Assembly (NCBI RefSeq): GCF_029428875.1
Contig: NZ_JAJSOO010000001.1
Span: forward strand, 6,978,501-7,042,500
From: Streptomyces sp. JH34
GTDB taxonomy: Bacteria > Actinomycetota > Actinomycetes > Streptomycetales > Streptomycetaceae
DNA length: 64,000 bases
Reading direction: 5' to 3'
Positions 35,960-45,287 of the stretch are shown here, piece after piece. The notes beneath the pieces were generated by a model. That model was given only the letters and a program-made list of their open reading frames with translations. It had not been told where the DNA came from and searched no databases. Every line of letters begins with the position of its first letter. The stretch's first letter is position 1. Made by a program: the position numbers and the translations under genes.

Positions 35960-36454
35960 TCAGCGGTCCTTGTCGGTCAGGTCACGCGTGAAGCGCAGTC
36001 CTGGCCTTCCCGCCAGAGTGATGGTGCCCGCCTCCACGAATCCCGTCCGGGCGAGGACGACCCTCGAACCCGCGTTGTCCACCGTCGTCCTGGCCCGGAG
36101 AGTGGTCAGGCCGTAGTCGGCGACGGCCAGTCCGCACACCATGCGCACGCCCGAGGTGGCGAGCCCCCTTCCTGCCGCCCGCTCGCCGATCCGGTACCCC
36201 AGTTCCGCCGAGCCGTCCGCGACGTCGACGAGGTTCACACGTCCCAGTACGACTCCGTGGCCGTCCGTCAGGATGTGGAAGTGGAGCAGCCCCGCGGCCT
36301 GGTCCGCGAGCAACTCCGCGTGCTGCGCGTCGAACCCGGCGAAGTAGTCGTCCCCCCGGTCCGGGATCGACGCGCCGAAGTACGCGCGGTTCTCCCGCTC
36401 GAAGGCGAGGAGAGCAGGAGCATGATCAGGGCGGAGGCGTTCGAGGACGGTCAT
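35960..36454 (-). CDS. GNAT-family N-acetyltransferase (RimJ-like)
   Basis: A 164-residue acetyltransferase with RimJ/RimL-type features: LGYRIGERAAGRGLATSGVR holds the acetyl-CoA pyrophosphate loop, and LTTLRARTTVDNAGSRVVLARTGFVEAG the C-terminal signature. Substrate unknown (N-terminal amines or small molecules). The start at 36454 (MTVLERLRPD) is chosen over a poorer upstream one. It lies 51 bases after the secreted hydrolase gene on the same strand and may be cotranscribed. Confidence 0.85.
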   Translation of the reverse strand: MTVLERLRPDHAPALLAFERENRAYFGASIPDRGDDYFAGFDAQHAELLADQAAGLLHFHILTDGHGVVLGRVNLVDVADGSAELGYRIGERAAGRGLATSGVRMVCGLAVADYGLTTLRARTTVDNAGSRVVLARTGFVEAGTITLAGRPGLRFTRDLTDKDR

Positions 36455-36505
36455 GCGGCGACGATATCCAGCCGCGGTCCGCGGTCGGACGGCCACCTCC
36501 CCGGA

Positions 36506-37981
36506 TCACGGCGCGATTCCGACGTTCTCGATGCGGCTCCACCTCCGCTCCTGGCTGCGGGTCATCGCAGGCCAGTGCGTGGCGCCCGCACGGGGGTTCA
36601 CCCGTGAGGCGTAGGCGTTGGGCCGATGGTCCGGCCGGAAGAAGCACCCGGTCCCGTACACCGCGTCGAAGGCCGGACACGAGGACGCCACGGAGGCGGG
36701 CGTCGGCTTGCGCCCCGTCCGCACCCACCCGGACAACGCGGAGACCGCGCCGGCGTACTCCGCCGTGCTGAGCCCGCTGTGCTCGCTCTCCTGGGTGAAG
36801 GTCTGCAGGAGGTGGCGGTCGCGGTGGGCGCCTTCCAGGCTCTCGCGATACGCCGACTCGTGCTCGACGAAGGCGGTGGGGTCGTCGATGGCGTGCAAGG
36901 TGAGTACGGGGATGGACACCGCGCCGGTCAGATCACTGTCGTAGGACAGGTCCCGTCGCGCGGTGGGGTCGGCGTCGAAGCGTTCCACCCCGGCGTTCAG
37001 CGCCGCGTCGTCGTGCGAACCGCTGTAGCGCACGTGCCTGTTGCTGAAGGGGCTGCGCGTTCCGACGCGTCGGACGATGTCGCGGAACGTGAAAGTGGCG
37101 AAGGTGAGATGGGACTCGAGCGTCCGCTCCGGGATCTTCGTGACCGCGAGGATGTCGTCCAGGTTCCGCTGCTGGAGAGGCGTCCGGTCGGCGGGCCGGG
37201 AGGTGTACCCCGTGCACTCCTGGAGCCTGGCGCGCAGCCCCGCACCGGTCATGGCCGAGTCCTCACGGAGACCCATCCACAGGGGGTACGCCGGCTCGGT
37301 CGGCCGAGGGTGGTTGCGGCAGTAGTACTGGTAGACGACGCGGAGGTCCACCCGGTAGTCGTAGCCGCGGGAGCCGCCCGCCAGGACACCGTTGGTGAGC
37401 AGGGCGCCGTCATAGGGCGAGTCGTCGCCGGAGCCGTACACCTCTATGGTCTTCGCGGCCACGTTCCCGCCCCAGGACTGTCCGTGGATCAGCGTGGTGT
37501 CCGGGCGCCCGAACCTCTTCGTGAACAGCCGGCGCAGGTTCTCCGTGTCCGAGGCCGCCATCCTCGTTCCGTATCCGCCGCGACGGTAGGCCGATCCGGC
37601 CCAGGCGTATCCCTGGTCGACCATGACCGACCAGCGCTCCAGGTCGTCGGCACTGCGGTCCGGGTCCGACTCCTCGCCCAGGCCGGGTCCGCCGTGGGCG
37701 TGCAGGACCAGCGTTCCGTTCCACGACCGGGGGACGGCGACGCTGTAGTGGGCGCCGTTGGAGTCCTGGCCCGAATAGCACGTCGCCTTCGCCGCCAGGC
37801 CGGCCGGGCAGGGGACGGTGGCCGGTGCTCCGGCCGCCGCCGAGGCGTGGGCGGGGCTGATGAGGCAGGCCGCCAGGACCCCCGCCACAGCGCCCACCGC
37901 CATGGTGGACAGCCTCCCGCGTGAACGCCGTCCCCCGGCGGAGGCGTTCACGGCATTGGTTGATTTCTCGCTCAGGTGCAT
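36506..37981 (-). CDS. Secreted alpha/beta hydrolase (peptidase-like)
   Basis: A 491-residue exported protein: twin-Arg/basic N terminus and signal peptide (~1-48, GRRSRGRLSTMAVGAVAGVLAACL), then an alpha/beta-hydrolase fold with oxyanion motif HAHGGPG and nucleophile Ser in LIHGQSWGGNVA. A late Asp (LHAIDDPTAFVEHES) and His (ESEHSGLS) complete a plausible triad. A C-terminal Cys-containing extension ends near CFFRPDHRPN. It resembles secreted dipeptidyl/tripeptidyl aminopeptidases or esterases; substrate not determined. Confidence 0.82.
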   Translation of the reverse strand: MHLSEKSTNAVNASAGGRRSRGRLSTMAVGAVAGVLAACLISPAHASAAAGAPATVPCPAGLAAKATCYSGQDSNGAHYSVAVPRSWNGTLVLHAHGGPGLGEESDPDRSADDLERWSVMVDQGYAWAGSAYRRGGYGTRMAASDTENLRRLFTKRFGRPDTTLIHGQSWGGNVAAKTIEVYGSGDDSPYDGALLTNGVLAGGSRGYDYRVDLRVVYQYYCRNHPRPTEPAYPLWMGLREDSAMTGAGLRARLQECTGYTSRPADRTPLQQRNLDDILAVTKIPERTLESHLTFATFTFRDIVRRVGTRSPFSNRHVRYSGSHDDAALNAGVERFDADPTARRDLSYDSDLTGAVSIPVLTLHAIDDPTAFVEHESAYRESLEGAHRDRHLLQTFTQESEHSGLSTAEYAGAVSALSGWVRTGRKPTPASVASSCPAFDAVYGTGCFFRPDHRPNAYASRVNPRAGATHWPAMTRSQERRWSRIENVGIAP

Positions 37982-38117
37982 GCCGGCCGATGCTAGCCAT
38001 GCCGGGACCGTTTGCCAGAGGTCGCGCCCTTGCGTTCATATCGTTCACCGGCGATTGCTTTCGGACATACATCGGAGCGAACGGTGACCTCGTGTCCTCG
38101 CGCGCGTTGTACAGGGC

Positions 38118-39245
38118 GTGTCCTCCTCCCTCAGTGCACCCTTCACCCCGGCCGCCCCCGTGGTGCCCCCTAAGCCCTTCCTGCTGACGCCCCACCAGGG
38201 AGAGGCAGCACGCGCGCTCCTGGGCTATGTGGGCGCGCTGCCGCTGACGACGGCCGACGCGCAGCTCCTCGCGACCGTCGTCGCGATCCGGGCCGCACGC
38301 GCGGGTGTCGGCAACCTCACCGGTCAGGACGTGCGCAGTCTCCGACTGGCCGATCCGGAGGGGGCGGTCGCCGCCTTCGCGGCTCTGGGCTGGCAGGGGC
38401 AGGAGGCTCTGCTCGGCGCGGACCTGGTGACCCCCGTCGGCGTGATCGTGCCGGACCTCGCGGGCCGGCCGGATTCCCCGCTGCCCTTCGGCAAGGTGAT
38501 GCGTTCCCGGGTGTCGGGCTGGACGGTGCGGACCCTGTCGGCCAAGCCGGTCAAGAAGACCTCGACCGCAGCGCGGCTCGCCGCGCTGTTCCTGGCGGCC
38601 CACGGACCGGCCGACGAGCCCGGCACGCTGCCCGTCCACCTTCCGGACGCATGCCGTGCCGCTCTGCCCGAACTGCTGGGCAAGGGGTTCCTGCGGGTGT
38701 TGGACGGTGACCGGTACATGCTGGCCGACGCGGTGCGCCATCTGTCGGGCATGCGTCCCCTGCCGGACACCCGGCCCGCCACGCGTGACGAGCCGGAGGC
38801 GGAGGGGCCCAGCTGGCAGGAGTGGAAGGACCGGGCGAGCGTGGCCCTGCGACGGCACGTCGAGGCCGTCGAGAACTGCCCCGAGTGTGCGCTGTCCACG
38901 GCCAGGGTGTCGGAGGCGTTCATGCGCAAGGCTGTCCCCGCCCAGTTCGGCGAGAAGGCGCGTACGGCCTACGGCGTCTGGGCGGCCAAGTACCCCGATC
39001 AGGGGCCTGCCGCCGCGGAGCGCGCCGCCGCGTTCCGCGCGTCGCACGGCCACGGACCCTCCGTCAAGCAGCTGTGCAAGGAGCTCGGCTGGGGAAAGAT
39101 GTCACGGGAACTGCGGATCCACGTGATCCGCCGGCTGATCGCCGAGGGGTGGCTGACGAACACCGATCCGGTGCCCTGGACGCTGCGCCCGGGCAAGGCC
39201 GCGCAGCCCGGTGCGGCTGCCCCCACGGGCGTACGCCGGCGCTGA
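38118..39245 (+). CDS. Conserved hypothetical protein with winged-helix-like C terminus
   Basis: A 375-residue soluble protein from a GTG at 38118. I do not recognise the family. The C-terminal 60 residues (VKQLCKELGWGKMSRELRIHVIRRLIAEGWLTNTD) look like a DNA-binding winged helix. The segment at ~245-310 (helical, with CPEC) could hold a metal-binding pair. No membrane segment or signal peptide. Divergent from the secreted hydrolase gene. Confidence 0.65.
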   Translation: MSSSLSAPFTPAAPVVPPKPFLLTPHQGEAARALLGYVGALPLTTADAQLLATVVAIRAARAGVGNLTGQDVRSLRLADPEGAVAAFAALGWQGQEALLGADLVTPVGVIVPDLAGRPDSPLPFGKVMRSRVSGWTVRTLSAKPVKKTSTAARLAALFLAAHGPADEPGTLPVHLPDACRAALPELLGKGFLRVLDGDRYMLADAVRHLSGMRPLPDTRPATRDEPEAEGPSWQEWKDRASVALRRHVEAVENCPECALSTARVSEAFMRKAVPAQFGEKARTAYGVWAAKYPDQGPAAAERAAAFRASHGHGPSVKQLCKELGWGKMSRELRIHVIRRLIAEGWLTNTDPVPWTLRPGKAAQPGAAAPTGVRRR

Positions 39246-39418
39246 ATGAGGCGGGTGTGGCGCGTGCGACGCCCTGCCCGCCGAAACCTGACGGCACTCT
39301 GTTTCCGGCAACACCGTTACAGGAGCGGTGCGTTCACAGGGTTCAAAGCGATTGTGCTGGGCATGCCAGGCGTAGCCGCGCGTGCCCCCCACAGACACGC
39401 GCCGACCTGGAGGAAGCA

Positions 39419-40186
39419 GTGAGAAGCAGCGCACCGATCCGCAAGGGCATACTCGTGGTCACCAGCGCCGTCGCTCTGGTCATCGCCACCGCAGGGAGCG
39501 CGCTCGCCGCCCCGCCGCCGGCCCTGCCCGCCTCTGCCGACGCCATCGAGCAGACATACCAGCCGGCGTACGACTACGACACGGACGGCTGCTATCCCAC
39601 GCCGGCGATCGGCCCCGACGGAGCCATCGCCACCGGCCTCAACACCACCGGTGCGGTCAACGGCAGTTGCCGTGACGCCGTCGATCTGGACAACACCAAC
39701 GGCTACGCCCGGTCCAAGTGCAACAACGGCTGGTGCGCGGTCATGTACGGGCTCTACTTCGAGAAGGACCAGGCGGTGGCCGGCAGCGGGCTCGGCGGAC
39801 ACCGGCACGACTGGGAGCACGTCGTGGTGTGGACCCAGAACGGCGAGGCCCGCTACGTGTCCACCTCCGCACACGGGGACTTCGACATCTACAGCCGTGA
39901 TCAGATCCGCTGGGACGGAACCCATCCCAAGGTCGTGTACCACAAGGACGGAATCGGCACCCACTGCTTCCGTCCCGCGAATTCCAACGACGAGCCGCCG
40001 GAGAACCACTACCACGACTGGCGGTTCCCCACCCTCGTCGGCTGGAACGGCTATCCGGCCGGCCTGCGGGACAAGCTGGTACAGGCGAACTTCGGCAGCG
40101 CGGTCTTCGGCCTCAAGGACGGCAACTTCAGCAGCCACCTGGAAAAGGCCCGCCCCGCCGGAATTCCCTTCGACCCCAACGCGTGA
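39419..40186 (+). CDS. Nep1-like (NPP1) secreted protein
   Basis: A 255-residue exported protein from a GTG at 39419, with GGAGGA 5 bases before it. The signal peptide is ~1-30 (ILVVTSAVALVIATAGSALA). The mature part is a NPP1/necrosis-inducing (NLP) domain with the hallmark heptapeptide GHRHDWE (127-133), whose acidic and His residues bind a divalent metal in plant-toxic NLPs. Cysteines at 58, 84, 101 and 106 suggest disulfides. Plant-associated or degradative role is possible; toxicity cannot be judged from sequence. The longer open frame upstream is non-coding. Confidence 0.9.
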   Translation: MRSSAPIRKGILVVTSAVALVIATAGSALAAPPPALPASADAIEQTYQPAYDYDTDGCYPTPAIGPDGAIATGLNTTGAVNGSCRDAVDLDNTNGYARSKCNNGWCAVMYGLYFEKDQAVAGSGLGGHRHDWEHVVVWTQNGEARYVSTSAHGDFDIYSRDQIRWDGTHPKVVYHKDGIGTHCFRPANSNDEPPENHYHDWRFPTLVGWNGYPAGLRDKLVQANFGSAVFGLKDGNFSSHLEKARPAGIPFDPNA

Positions 40187-40538
40187 CGTCCGGGGCCGGG
40201 CGGACAGGGGTTCGTCCGCCCGGCCGTGGCTGCGCAGGCCGTTCCGGCCGCTGGTTCGTGGCCGTCGGGTCGGTCGGCATCGAAGTGACCATGGGCCGCA
40301 CCCTTGGTGTTCCTCCAGCGACAAGGCCCCGCGGGAGTCGCCAGGCCCCCCTCCGCATCCGGAGGGGGGCCTGGCGGCGCCCGCCGGGAGGGCCGAACGG
40401 GCCCCCGACGACCCGATCGGGCCCCGCACAGTCCCCGTCCCGGCTCGTAGAGTGGGACCCAGGGGGCGAAGTCCCTCACTCGTCCTCGTCTTCGGTCCTC
40501 CACAGGCACCACGGATGCCCTGGAAGGGGGAGAGAACG
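40187..40538. other. Intergenic region after NPP1 gene
   Basis: About 350 bases with the NPP1 terminator (40339-40376) and GC-rich elements, including CCGAACGGGCCCC (40393-40405) and CGATCGGGCCCC (40414-40425), that resemble the motifs at 47994 and 59383. They lie about 120-145 bases before the ATPase start. No gene seen. Confidence 0.5.
40339..40376 (+). terminator. Terminator, perfect 17-bp stem
   Basis: Arms 40339-40355 and 40360-40376 around loop CATC, about 150 bases after the NPP1 gene stop. Confidence 0.75.
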
Positions 40539-42026
40539 GTGGGACCCCTGATGACGCCCGTCGCCCGGCCGGAGCGGCTGTACGACCGTGAGGCCGAGTG
40601 GGACAGGCTCGTGGCGTTCGTGGATGATCCCCGTCCCGGACCCGCCATCGGTATGGTCACCGGGCCGCGGGGTCATGGCAAGTCGTACCTGCTGCGCGCG
40701 CTGGCCCGTGCCACTGGCGGATTCTATTTCTGCGGGCAGCAAGCCGCCCAGGCGGAGACCTTGCGGTTCCTCGCCCAGCAGTTCGCGCGCCGTGCCCACC
40801 TGGCACAGTCGCCCCACTGGACCGGATGGAGGGACGCGCTCCTCGACCTGGTGACGACGGGCAGCGGTTCGGCGACGGTGGTCGTCCTCGACGGACTGCC
40901 CGAACTCGTCCGGCAGAGCCCCGGCCTCCCCGCTGCCATCAGTGACGTGTGCCGGTCACTGCGTCACGCTCCGGCGACCGCACCCCCGCTCCGGCTCGTC
41001 CTCTGCGGCAGCACGACCCCCGTGATGAGGAGACTGCTCAGCGCGTCCGCCGGGTGGGTCGACGACGTGCTGGAGATCATGCCTCTGGACTTCCGGCAGG
41101 CACGGGCACTGTGGGGGATCGCGGACCCGCTGCTCGCACTGCGGGTGCACGCGGTCGTCGGCAGCAGCCCGGCCTTCCGCTTCGATCCTGCGGGGGACCG
41201 GCCTCCTGACACAGCCGCCGCCTTCGATCCCTGGGTCCGCCGGAGTGTGCTCAACCCGCGTCAGCCCCTGTTCTGGAAGGCGGTGCACCTGCTGGACGGT
41301 GTGACGGAGACGTGGGACCTCGCCGCCTGCCACTCCACCGTGGCCGCCGTCGCCGCCGGCCACACCATGCCCGGTGAGATAGCGGACCGGCTCGACCGGC
41401 CGGCGACCGACGTACCGCACATCCTGTCCTGCCTCACCGAACGAGGCCTGATGAGCGGAGAGCCCGACGCCTTCCATCCCGGCCTGATCCACTACCGCGT
41501 CGCCGAGCCGCTGCTCGCCTTCGAACACGCCGTCATCCGCCCGTACCGCTTCCGTCTCCTGGACGCGGACGACAGCGAGATCGAAGAGATCTGGCAGGAC
41601 GCCCGGACGGTCTTCGAACGCGACCTCGCGGAAACGCACTTCGCGCAGACGTGCCGGGAATGGGCGGCCCGTTTCGCGGCCCCGGACACCTTCGGTGCCG
41701 CACCCGCGTCCGTGCTGTCGGGTTCGCTGCCCCACCCGCCCGGTTCCCCCGCAGATGTGGACGTCGTGGTGCGCGGCCGCGGCGACGGCCGTCAGGGACC
41801 ACTGCTGTCGATCGGGCTGGCCAGGTGGAGCGATCCCCTGTCCACCAGCGACCTCGAACGACTGCGCGGCTCTCTGGCGGACCTCGCCGAGCTCGGTGAG
41901 GACGTCGGCCGAACCCGTCTCGCCTGCTACGGGGCAGCCGGGTTCAGTCCGGAGTTGAAGCGCGCCGAGTCGGACGGAGAGGTGCTCCTCGTGTCACCCG
42001 GACAGTTGTACGGCGACGGGCCGTGA
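40539..42026 (+). CDS. AAA-type ATPase of the DUF234/archaeal ATPase type
   Basis: A 495-residue P-loop protein: Walker A GPRGHGKS (42-49), Walker B-like VVVLDGLPEL, then a winged-helix region (EIADRLDRPATDVPHILSCLTERGLM) and a C-terminal nuclease-like DUF234 segment (~360-490, ending with DLERLRGSLADLAELGEDVGRTRLACYG). Such ATPases are common but functionally unassigned. The start at GTG 40539 is preferred because GGAAGGGGGAG precedes it; an ATG at 40515 is possible. Confidence 0.82.
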   Translation: MGPLMTPVARPERLYDREAEWDRLVAFVDDPRPGPAIGMVTGPRGHGKSYLLRALARATGGFYFCGQQAAQAETLRFLAQQFARRAHLAQSPHWTGWRDALLDLVTTGSGSATVVVLDGLPELVRQSPGLPAAISDVCRSLRHAPATAPPLRLVLCGSTTPVMRRLLSASAGWVDDVLEIMPLDFRQARALWGIADPLLALRVHAVVGSSPAFRFDPAGDRPPDTAAAFDPWVRRSVLNPRQPLFWKAVHLLDGVTETWDLAACHSTVAAVAAGHTMPGEIADRLDRPATDVPHILSCLTERGLMSGEPDAFHPGLIHYRVAEPLLAFEHAVIRPYRFRLLDADDSEIEEIWQDARTVFERDLAETHFAQTCREWAARFAAPDTFGAAPASVLSGSLPHPPGSPADVDVVVRGRGDGRQGPLLSIGLARWSDPLSTSDLERLRGSLADLAELGEDVGRTRLACYGAAGFSPELKRAESDGEVLLVSPGQLYGDGP

Positions 42027-42088
42027 CGACGTCCTGTGGTGACCGGTGCACACCGTTCCCGTGAGCACTCGCACTCTGCCTGCCGGAG

Positions 42089-42113
42089 CAGGTTCGCCGG
42101 GCCGGCGAACCTG
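42089..42113. terminator. Bidirectional terminator-like palindrome
   Basis: Near-continuous palindrome with 12-bp arms (42089-42100 and 42102-42113) between the convergent ATPase and CBS-domain genes. Confidence 0.65.
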
Positions 42114-42158
42114 GCGCCGCCCAGGATCGACGAGGAGTGAGTGAGTTCCCGAAGGCGG

Positions 42159-42617
42159 TCAGACCCCACGCCCACGGGTGCCGGTGGAGGGCGGTCCGGG
42201 CGGCTCCTCCAGGACGCTCCAGGCGACCGGGCCCAACAGGTCCGCCAGACGCTGGAACACGTCCATGAGCATGTCGTCCACGGTCAGGATGCCTACGACC
42301 CGGGGCCCGTCCACCACGGGCAGACGACGGATGCCGGACGTGCGGAAGACACGGTAGGCCCTGTGGATGTCGTCGTCCGCGTTCACCGTGATCACCGGCG
42401 AGGTCATCACCGTGTCGACCGTCTCGGCCGCGTCGAGCCCCCGGGCGAGGGCACCCACCGCGAGGTCACGGTCCGTGACGATTCCGCGGAGTGCCCCGCC
42501 CTCGGTGACCATGACGGACCCGATCCCCCACGCGGCCATCTCCTGGGCCGCCCGTCCCAGCGGTGTCCCTGCGGGCACGGACACCGCCGGACTGCTCATC
42601 GCTTCGGAGACCTTCAT
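42159..42617 (-). CDS. Tandem CBS-domain protein
   Basis: A 152-residue protein made of two CBS domains (~1-60, MSSPAVSVPAGTPLGRAAQEM and GIVTDRDLAVGAL; ~68-130, MTSPVITVNADDDIHRAYRVF and GILTVDDMLMDV), which bind adenine nucleotides or related ligands. Stand-alone CBS proteins often accompany hypoxia/dormancy genes in actinobacteria. A 33-residue frame ends at its start (see rejected items). A second CBS protein is encoded at 58638-59315. Confidence 0.9.
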   Translation of the reverse strand: MKVSEAMSSPAVSVPAGTPLGRAAQEMAAWGIGSVMVTEGGALRGIVTDRDLAVGALARGLDAAETVDTVMTSPVITVNADDDIHRAYRVFRTSGIRRLPVVDGPRVVGILTVDDMLMDVFQRLADLLGPVAWSVLEEPPGPPSTGTRGRGV

Positions 42618-43052
42618 CGGCGGCTACCACCGTCCTCGCGACAGCAGCGGTTCGGGCGCCGGACGAGCGCCGGCGCACAGCTTCCCGTGCCGTGGGGGAC
42701 GACGTTCTCGGTCATGACGGGTTGCCCTTCGGAGGGGAGGCGGACGCCGCCGCCTCGTGCGACGCCGGGACGGACGGGAAGGCCGACGCGGACATCCGAG
42801 GGCCGGAGCACACATCGCTTCCGTCCTCCGAGGAGTACCCCAGATCGTGCTGCCGTGCATGCGGGCCCGATGAGCGGGCGTTCGGACAGGGCGTGGACAG
42901 CTCCGCAAGGGGCGGGGCGAGGCTGAGGGGCCGGGCTCAGGTGGTGCCCGTCCGGCCCTTGTCAGGGCCCGTCCGGCACCAAGGGTGCGGGCGCCCGGAC
43001 GCCGAGGCGGAAGGGGACGACGGCCGTGGAACGGCGGAGCGGTTGAAGACCA
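42618..43052. other. 435-bp gap between CBS gene and sensor kinase gene
   Basis: No convincing gene. A two-part hairpin at 42943-42980 (outer GGTGCC/GGCACC, inner GGCCC/GGGCC) may terminate the sensor-kinase transcript; it contains CGGCCCTTGTCAGGGCC, similar in base content to the other GC dyads in this island. Confidence 0.5.
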
Positions 43053-44498
43053 TCATCCGTGCGACACGCCTCGGACGGGGAGCGAGACGCGGAACGTGGT
43101 GTGTCGGGGGGTGCTCGTGACGGCGACGGTTCCGCCGTGAGCGGTGACGACGGCCTGGACGATCGCGAGACCGAGTCCGGTGCTGCCGGTGTTGCGGGAA
43201 CGGGCGTGGTCGCCGCGTACGAAACGTCCGAAGACCTCGGCCTGCAGCTCTTCGGGAATGCCCGGTCCGTTGTCACTCACGTCCACGCAGGCCCTGGTGC
43301 CGTCGGACGTCAGGGTGATCGCCACGTCGGTGCCGGGTGGGGTGTGATTGCGGGCGTTGGCGAGCAGATTGCCGATGGCCTGCTGGAGCCGGTGGGCGTC
43401 TCCCCTCACGGTGACCGGTTCCTCGGGGAGGTCGAGGAACCAGTGGTGCCGCGGGCCTGCGGCACGGGCGTCGTCCGTCGCGTCCAGGATGAGCAGGGTC
43501 AGGTCGACCGCCTCGTGTTCAAGAGGGCGTCCGGCGTCCAGGCGCGCGAGGAGCAGCAGATCGTCGACGAGGCGGGTCATACGCCGTGATTCCACGTCGA
43601 CGCGTTCCAGGGCATGGCGGATCTCGGAAGGGACGGGCCCCTGGTGGCGCAGGGCGAGTTCGGCGTGACCACGGATGTTGGCGACGGGGGTGCGTAGTTC
43701 ATGGCTGGCGTCGGCCGCGAAGTGCCGCAGTCGCTCCTCGCCGGCCTGCCGTCGGACGAGGGCGTCCTCCACATGGCCCAGCATGTGGTTGACGGCCTGT
43801 CCGACCCGGCCGACCTCGGTGCGCGGATCGGCGTGGGGGAGGGGGCCGGGCATGGCGACTTCGCCGCTGGCGAGCGGCAGGTCCGCGACCTCCGTGGCCT
43901 GCGCGGCGACCAGCCGGAGGGGACGGAGGGACACGCGTACCCACAGGGCCCCCGCGATGCCGGTCGTCACGAGCGCGGCGCCGAAGAGTGCGGCCTCCAG
44001 CACCAGGAGACGGTGCACCGTCTCCTCCACCGGGTGCAGGGGCAGCCCCGTGATCAGGATGTCCTGGTCATCGCCCCGGACGGCCATCATTCGGTACCGG
44101 CCCGGAGAGGTGGAGAGATGGATGCTGTGACCGTCCTCGTCCACGGGGATCCGTGCCAGGGCGCGGCGGTCGCCGGCCGTGAGTACCAGAGGGCGGTCGG
44201 TGGCGTCGTCGACAACGGCAGCCTGTGTGACGACGTCGTCGAGCAGGCGGGCGCCGAAGGTGTCCTCGGCCTGGCCGCGGGTGTCGGAGCGATTGTCGGC
44301 GTCGGGATCGGCCTCGTGCTCCAGGCTCGCGGCGAACCGGCCGCCGGACGCGGCGAGCTGCTCGTCCAGGCGGCCGATGAGGAATCCCCGCAGAGCGAGG
44401 GCGGTGGCGCTGCCGACCGCGAGGCAGGCGAGGGCGAGGAGCGTCACCAGCCCAGCCGTCAGCTGGCCCTGCAGCGTACGGGGCGCCGGGCGCCTCAC
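43053..44498 (-). CDS. Sensor histidine kinase
   Basis: A 481-residue membrane kinase: membrane segments near 12-34 and ~165-190 flank an extracytoplasmic sensor loop of ~130 residues, then HAMP (~190-245), the phosphoacceptor domain with ASHELRTPVANIRGH, and an ATPase domain with N (NLLANARNHTPPG), G1 (DNGPGIPEE) and G2 (GSTGLGLAIV) boxes. The start overlaps the response-regulator stop by 4 bases. It probably senses a cell-envelope or redox signal and controls the divergent flavin electron-transfer genes; this is inference from position. Confidence 0.94.
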   Translation of the reverse strand: MRRPAPRTLQGQLTAGLVTLLALACLAVGSATALALRGFLIGRLDEQLAASGGRFAASLEHEADPDADNRSDTRGQAEDTFGARLLDDVVTQAAVVDDATDRPLVLTAGDRRALARIPVDEDGHSIHLSTSPGRYRMMAVRGDDQDILITGLPLHPVEETVHRLLVLEAALFGAALVTTGIAGALWVRVSLRPLRLVAAQATEVADLPLASGEVAMPGPLPHADPRTEVGRVGQAVNHMLGHVEDALVRRQAGEERLRHFAADASHELRTPVANIRGHAELALRHQGPVPSEIRHALERVDVESRRMTRLVDDLLLLARLDAGRPLEHEAVDLTLLILDATDDARAAGPRHHWFLDLPEEPVTVRGDAHRLQQAIGNLLANARNHTPPGTDVAITLTSDGTRACVDVSDNGPGIPEELQAEVFGRFVRGDHARSRNTGSTGLGLAIVQAVVTAHGGTVAVTSTPRHTTFRVSLPVRGVSHG

Positions 44499-45229
44499 GG
44501 GGACTCGGGCTTCAGGACGTAACCGACACCTCGGACGGTGTGGATCATGGGGGTGCGTCCGGAATCGATCTTCTTACGCAGGTAGCTGATGTAGAGCTCG
44601 ACGATGTGCGCGCGTCCGCCGAAGTCGTAGGCCCAGACCCGGTCGAGGATCTGTTGCTTGGACAGCACCCGGCGCGGATTACGCATCAGGTACCGCAGGA
44701 GTTCGAATTCGGTCCGGGAGAGATCGACCACGACGTCGCCCCGTCTCACCTCCCTGGCCTCCTCGTTCATCGTGAGATCCCCGACGGCGAGCTGGTTCGT
44801 GCCCGGCTCCGCGGTCATGCCTGCCCTCCGGAGCAGGCCGCGCAGCCGGGCCAGGACCTCCTCCAGGCTGTAGGGCTTCGTGACGTAGTCGTCGCCGCCG
44901 GCCGTGATGCCGGCGATGCGGTCCTCCACGGCGTCGCGAGCCGTCAGGAACAGCACACACACGTGGGGTGCCTCACGACGCAGGGCGTCCAGTACCTGCA
45001 GGCCGTCCAGGTCGGGCAGCATCCAGTCCAGGACCACCGCGTCGGGCCGGAAGGCACGGGCGGTGGCCAGTGCGGTCGTTCCGTCGCCCGCGGTACGGAC
45101 CTGCCAGCCCTCACCCGTCAGCACCTCCGCCAGAACATCGGTCACGTCGGGCTCGTCATCGACGACGAGTACCCGCACGGGTTCTCCGTCAGGGCGTCGC
45201 AGAGGTGATGTCGTACGTGGATCGCTCAT
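44495..45229 (-). CDS. OmpR-family response regulator
   Basis: A 244-residue regulator: receiver domain (~17-130) with acidic pocket DDEPDV, phosphoacceptor Asp in VVLDWMLPDLDG, Thr in LFLTARD and Lys in VTKPYSL; then a C-terminal OmpR/PhoB winged helix (~148-242; SRTEFELLRYLMRNPRRVLS, TVRGVGYVL). It is cotranscribed with and precedes the sensor kinase. Its operator is probably in the 172-base divergent region ahead of the reductase gene. Confidence 0.94.
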   Translation of the reverse strand: MSDPRTTSPLRRPDGEPVRVLVVDDEPDVTDVLAEVLTGEGWQVRTAGDGTTALATARAFRPDAVVLDWMLPDLDGLQVLDALRREAPHVCVLFLTARDAVEDRIAGITAGGDDYVTKPYSLEEVLARLRGLLRRAGMTAEPGTNQLAVGDLTMNEEAREVRRGDVVVDLSRTEFELLRYLMRNPRRVLSKQQILDRVWAYDFGGRAHIVELYISYLRKKIDSGRTPMIHTVRGVGYVLKPESP

Positions 45230-45287
45230 GGTCCTTCCAGCATCGCGGGTCCCGGGCCGCGCGCAGGGGAGCCGGGCCTGTGCGTTT

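Noticed and set aside
42614..42715. 33-residue frame (MTENVVPHGTG) ending at the CBS gene start
   Set aside because: It has a GAAGGG before it and an ATGA-like overlap with the CBS gene, but its Arg/Cys-rich end lacks coding character and resembles no known small protein.
42943..42980. Two-part hairpin as a riboswitch
   Set aside because: It lies downstream of the sensor kinase gene, fits a terminator better, and matches no riboswitch class known to me.
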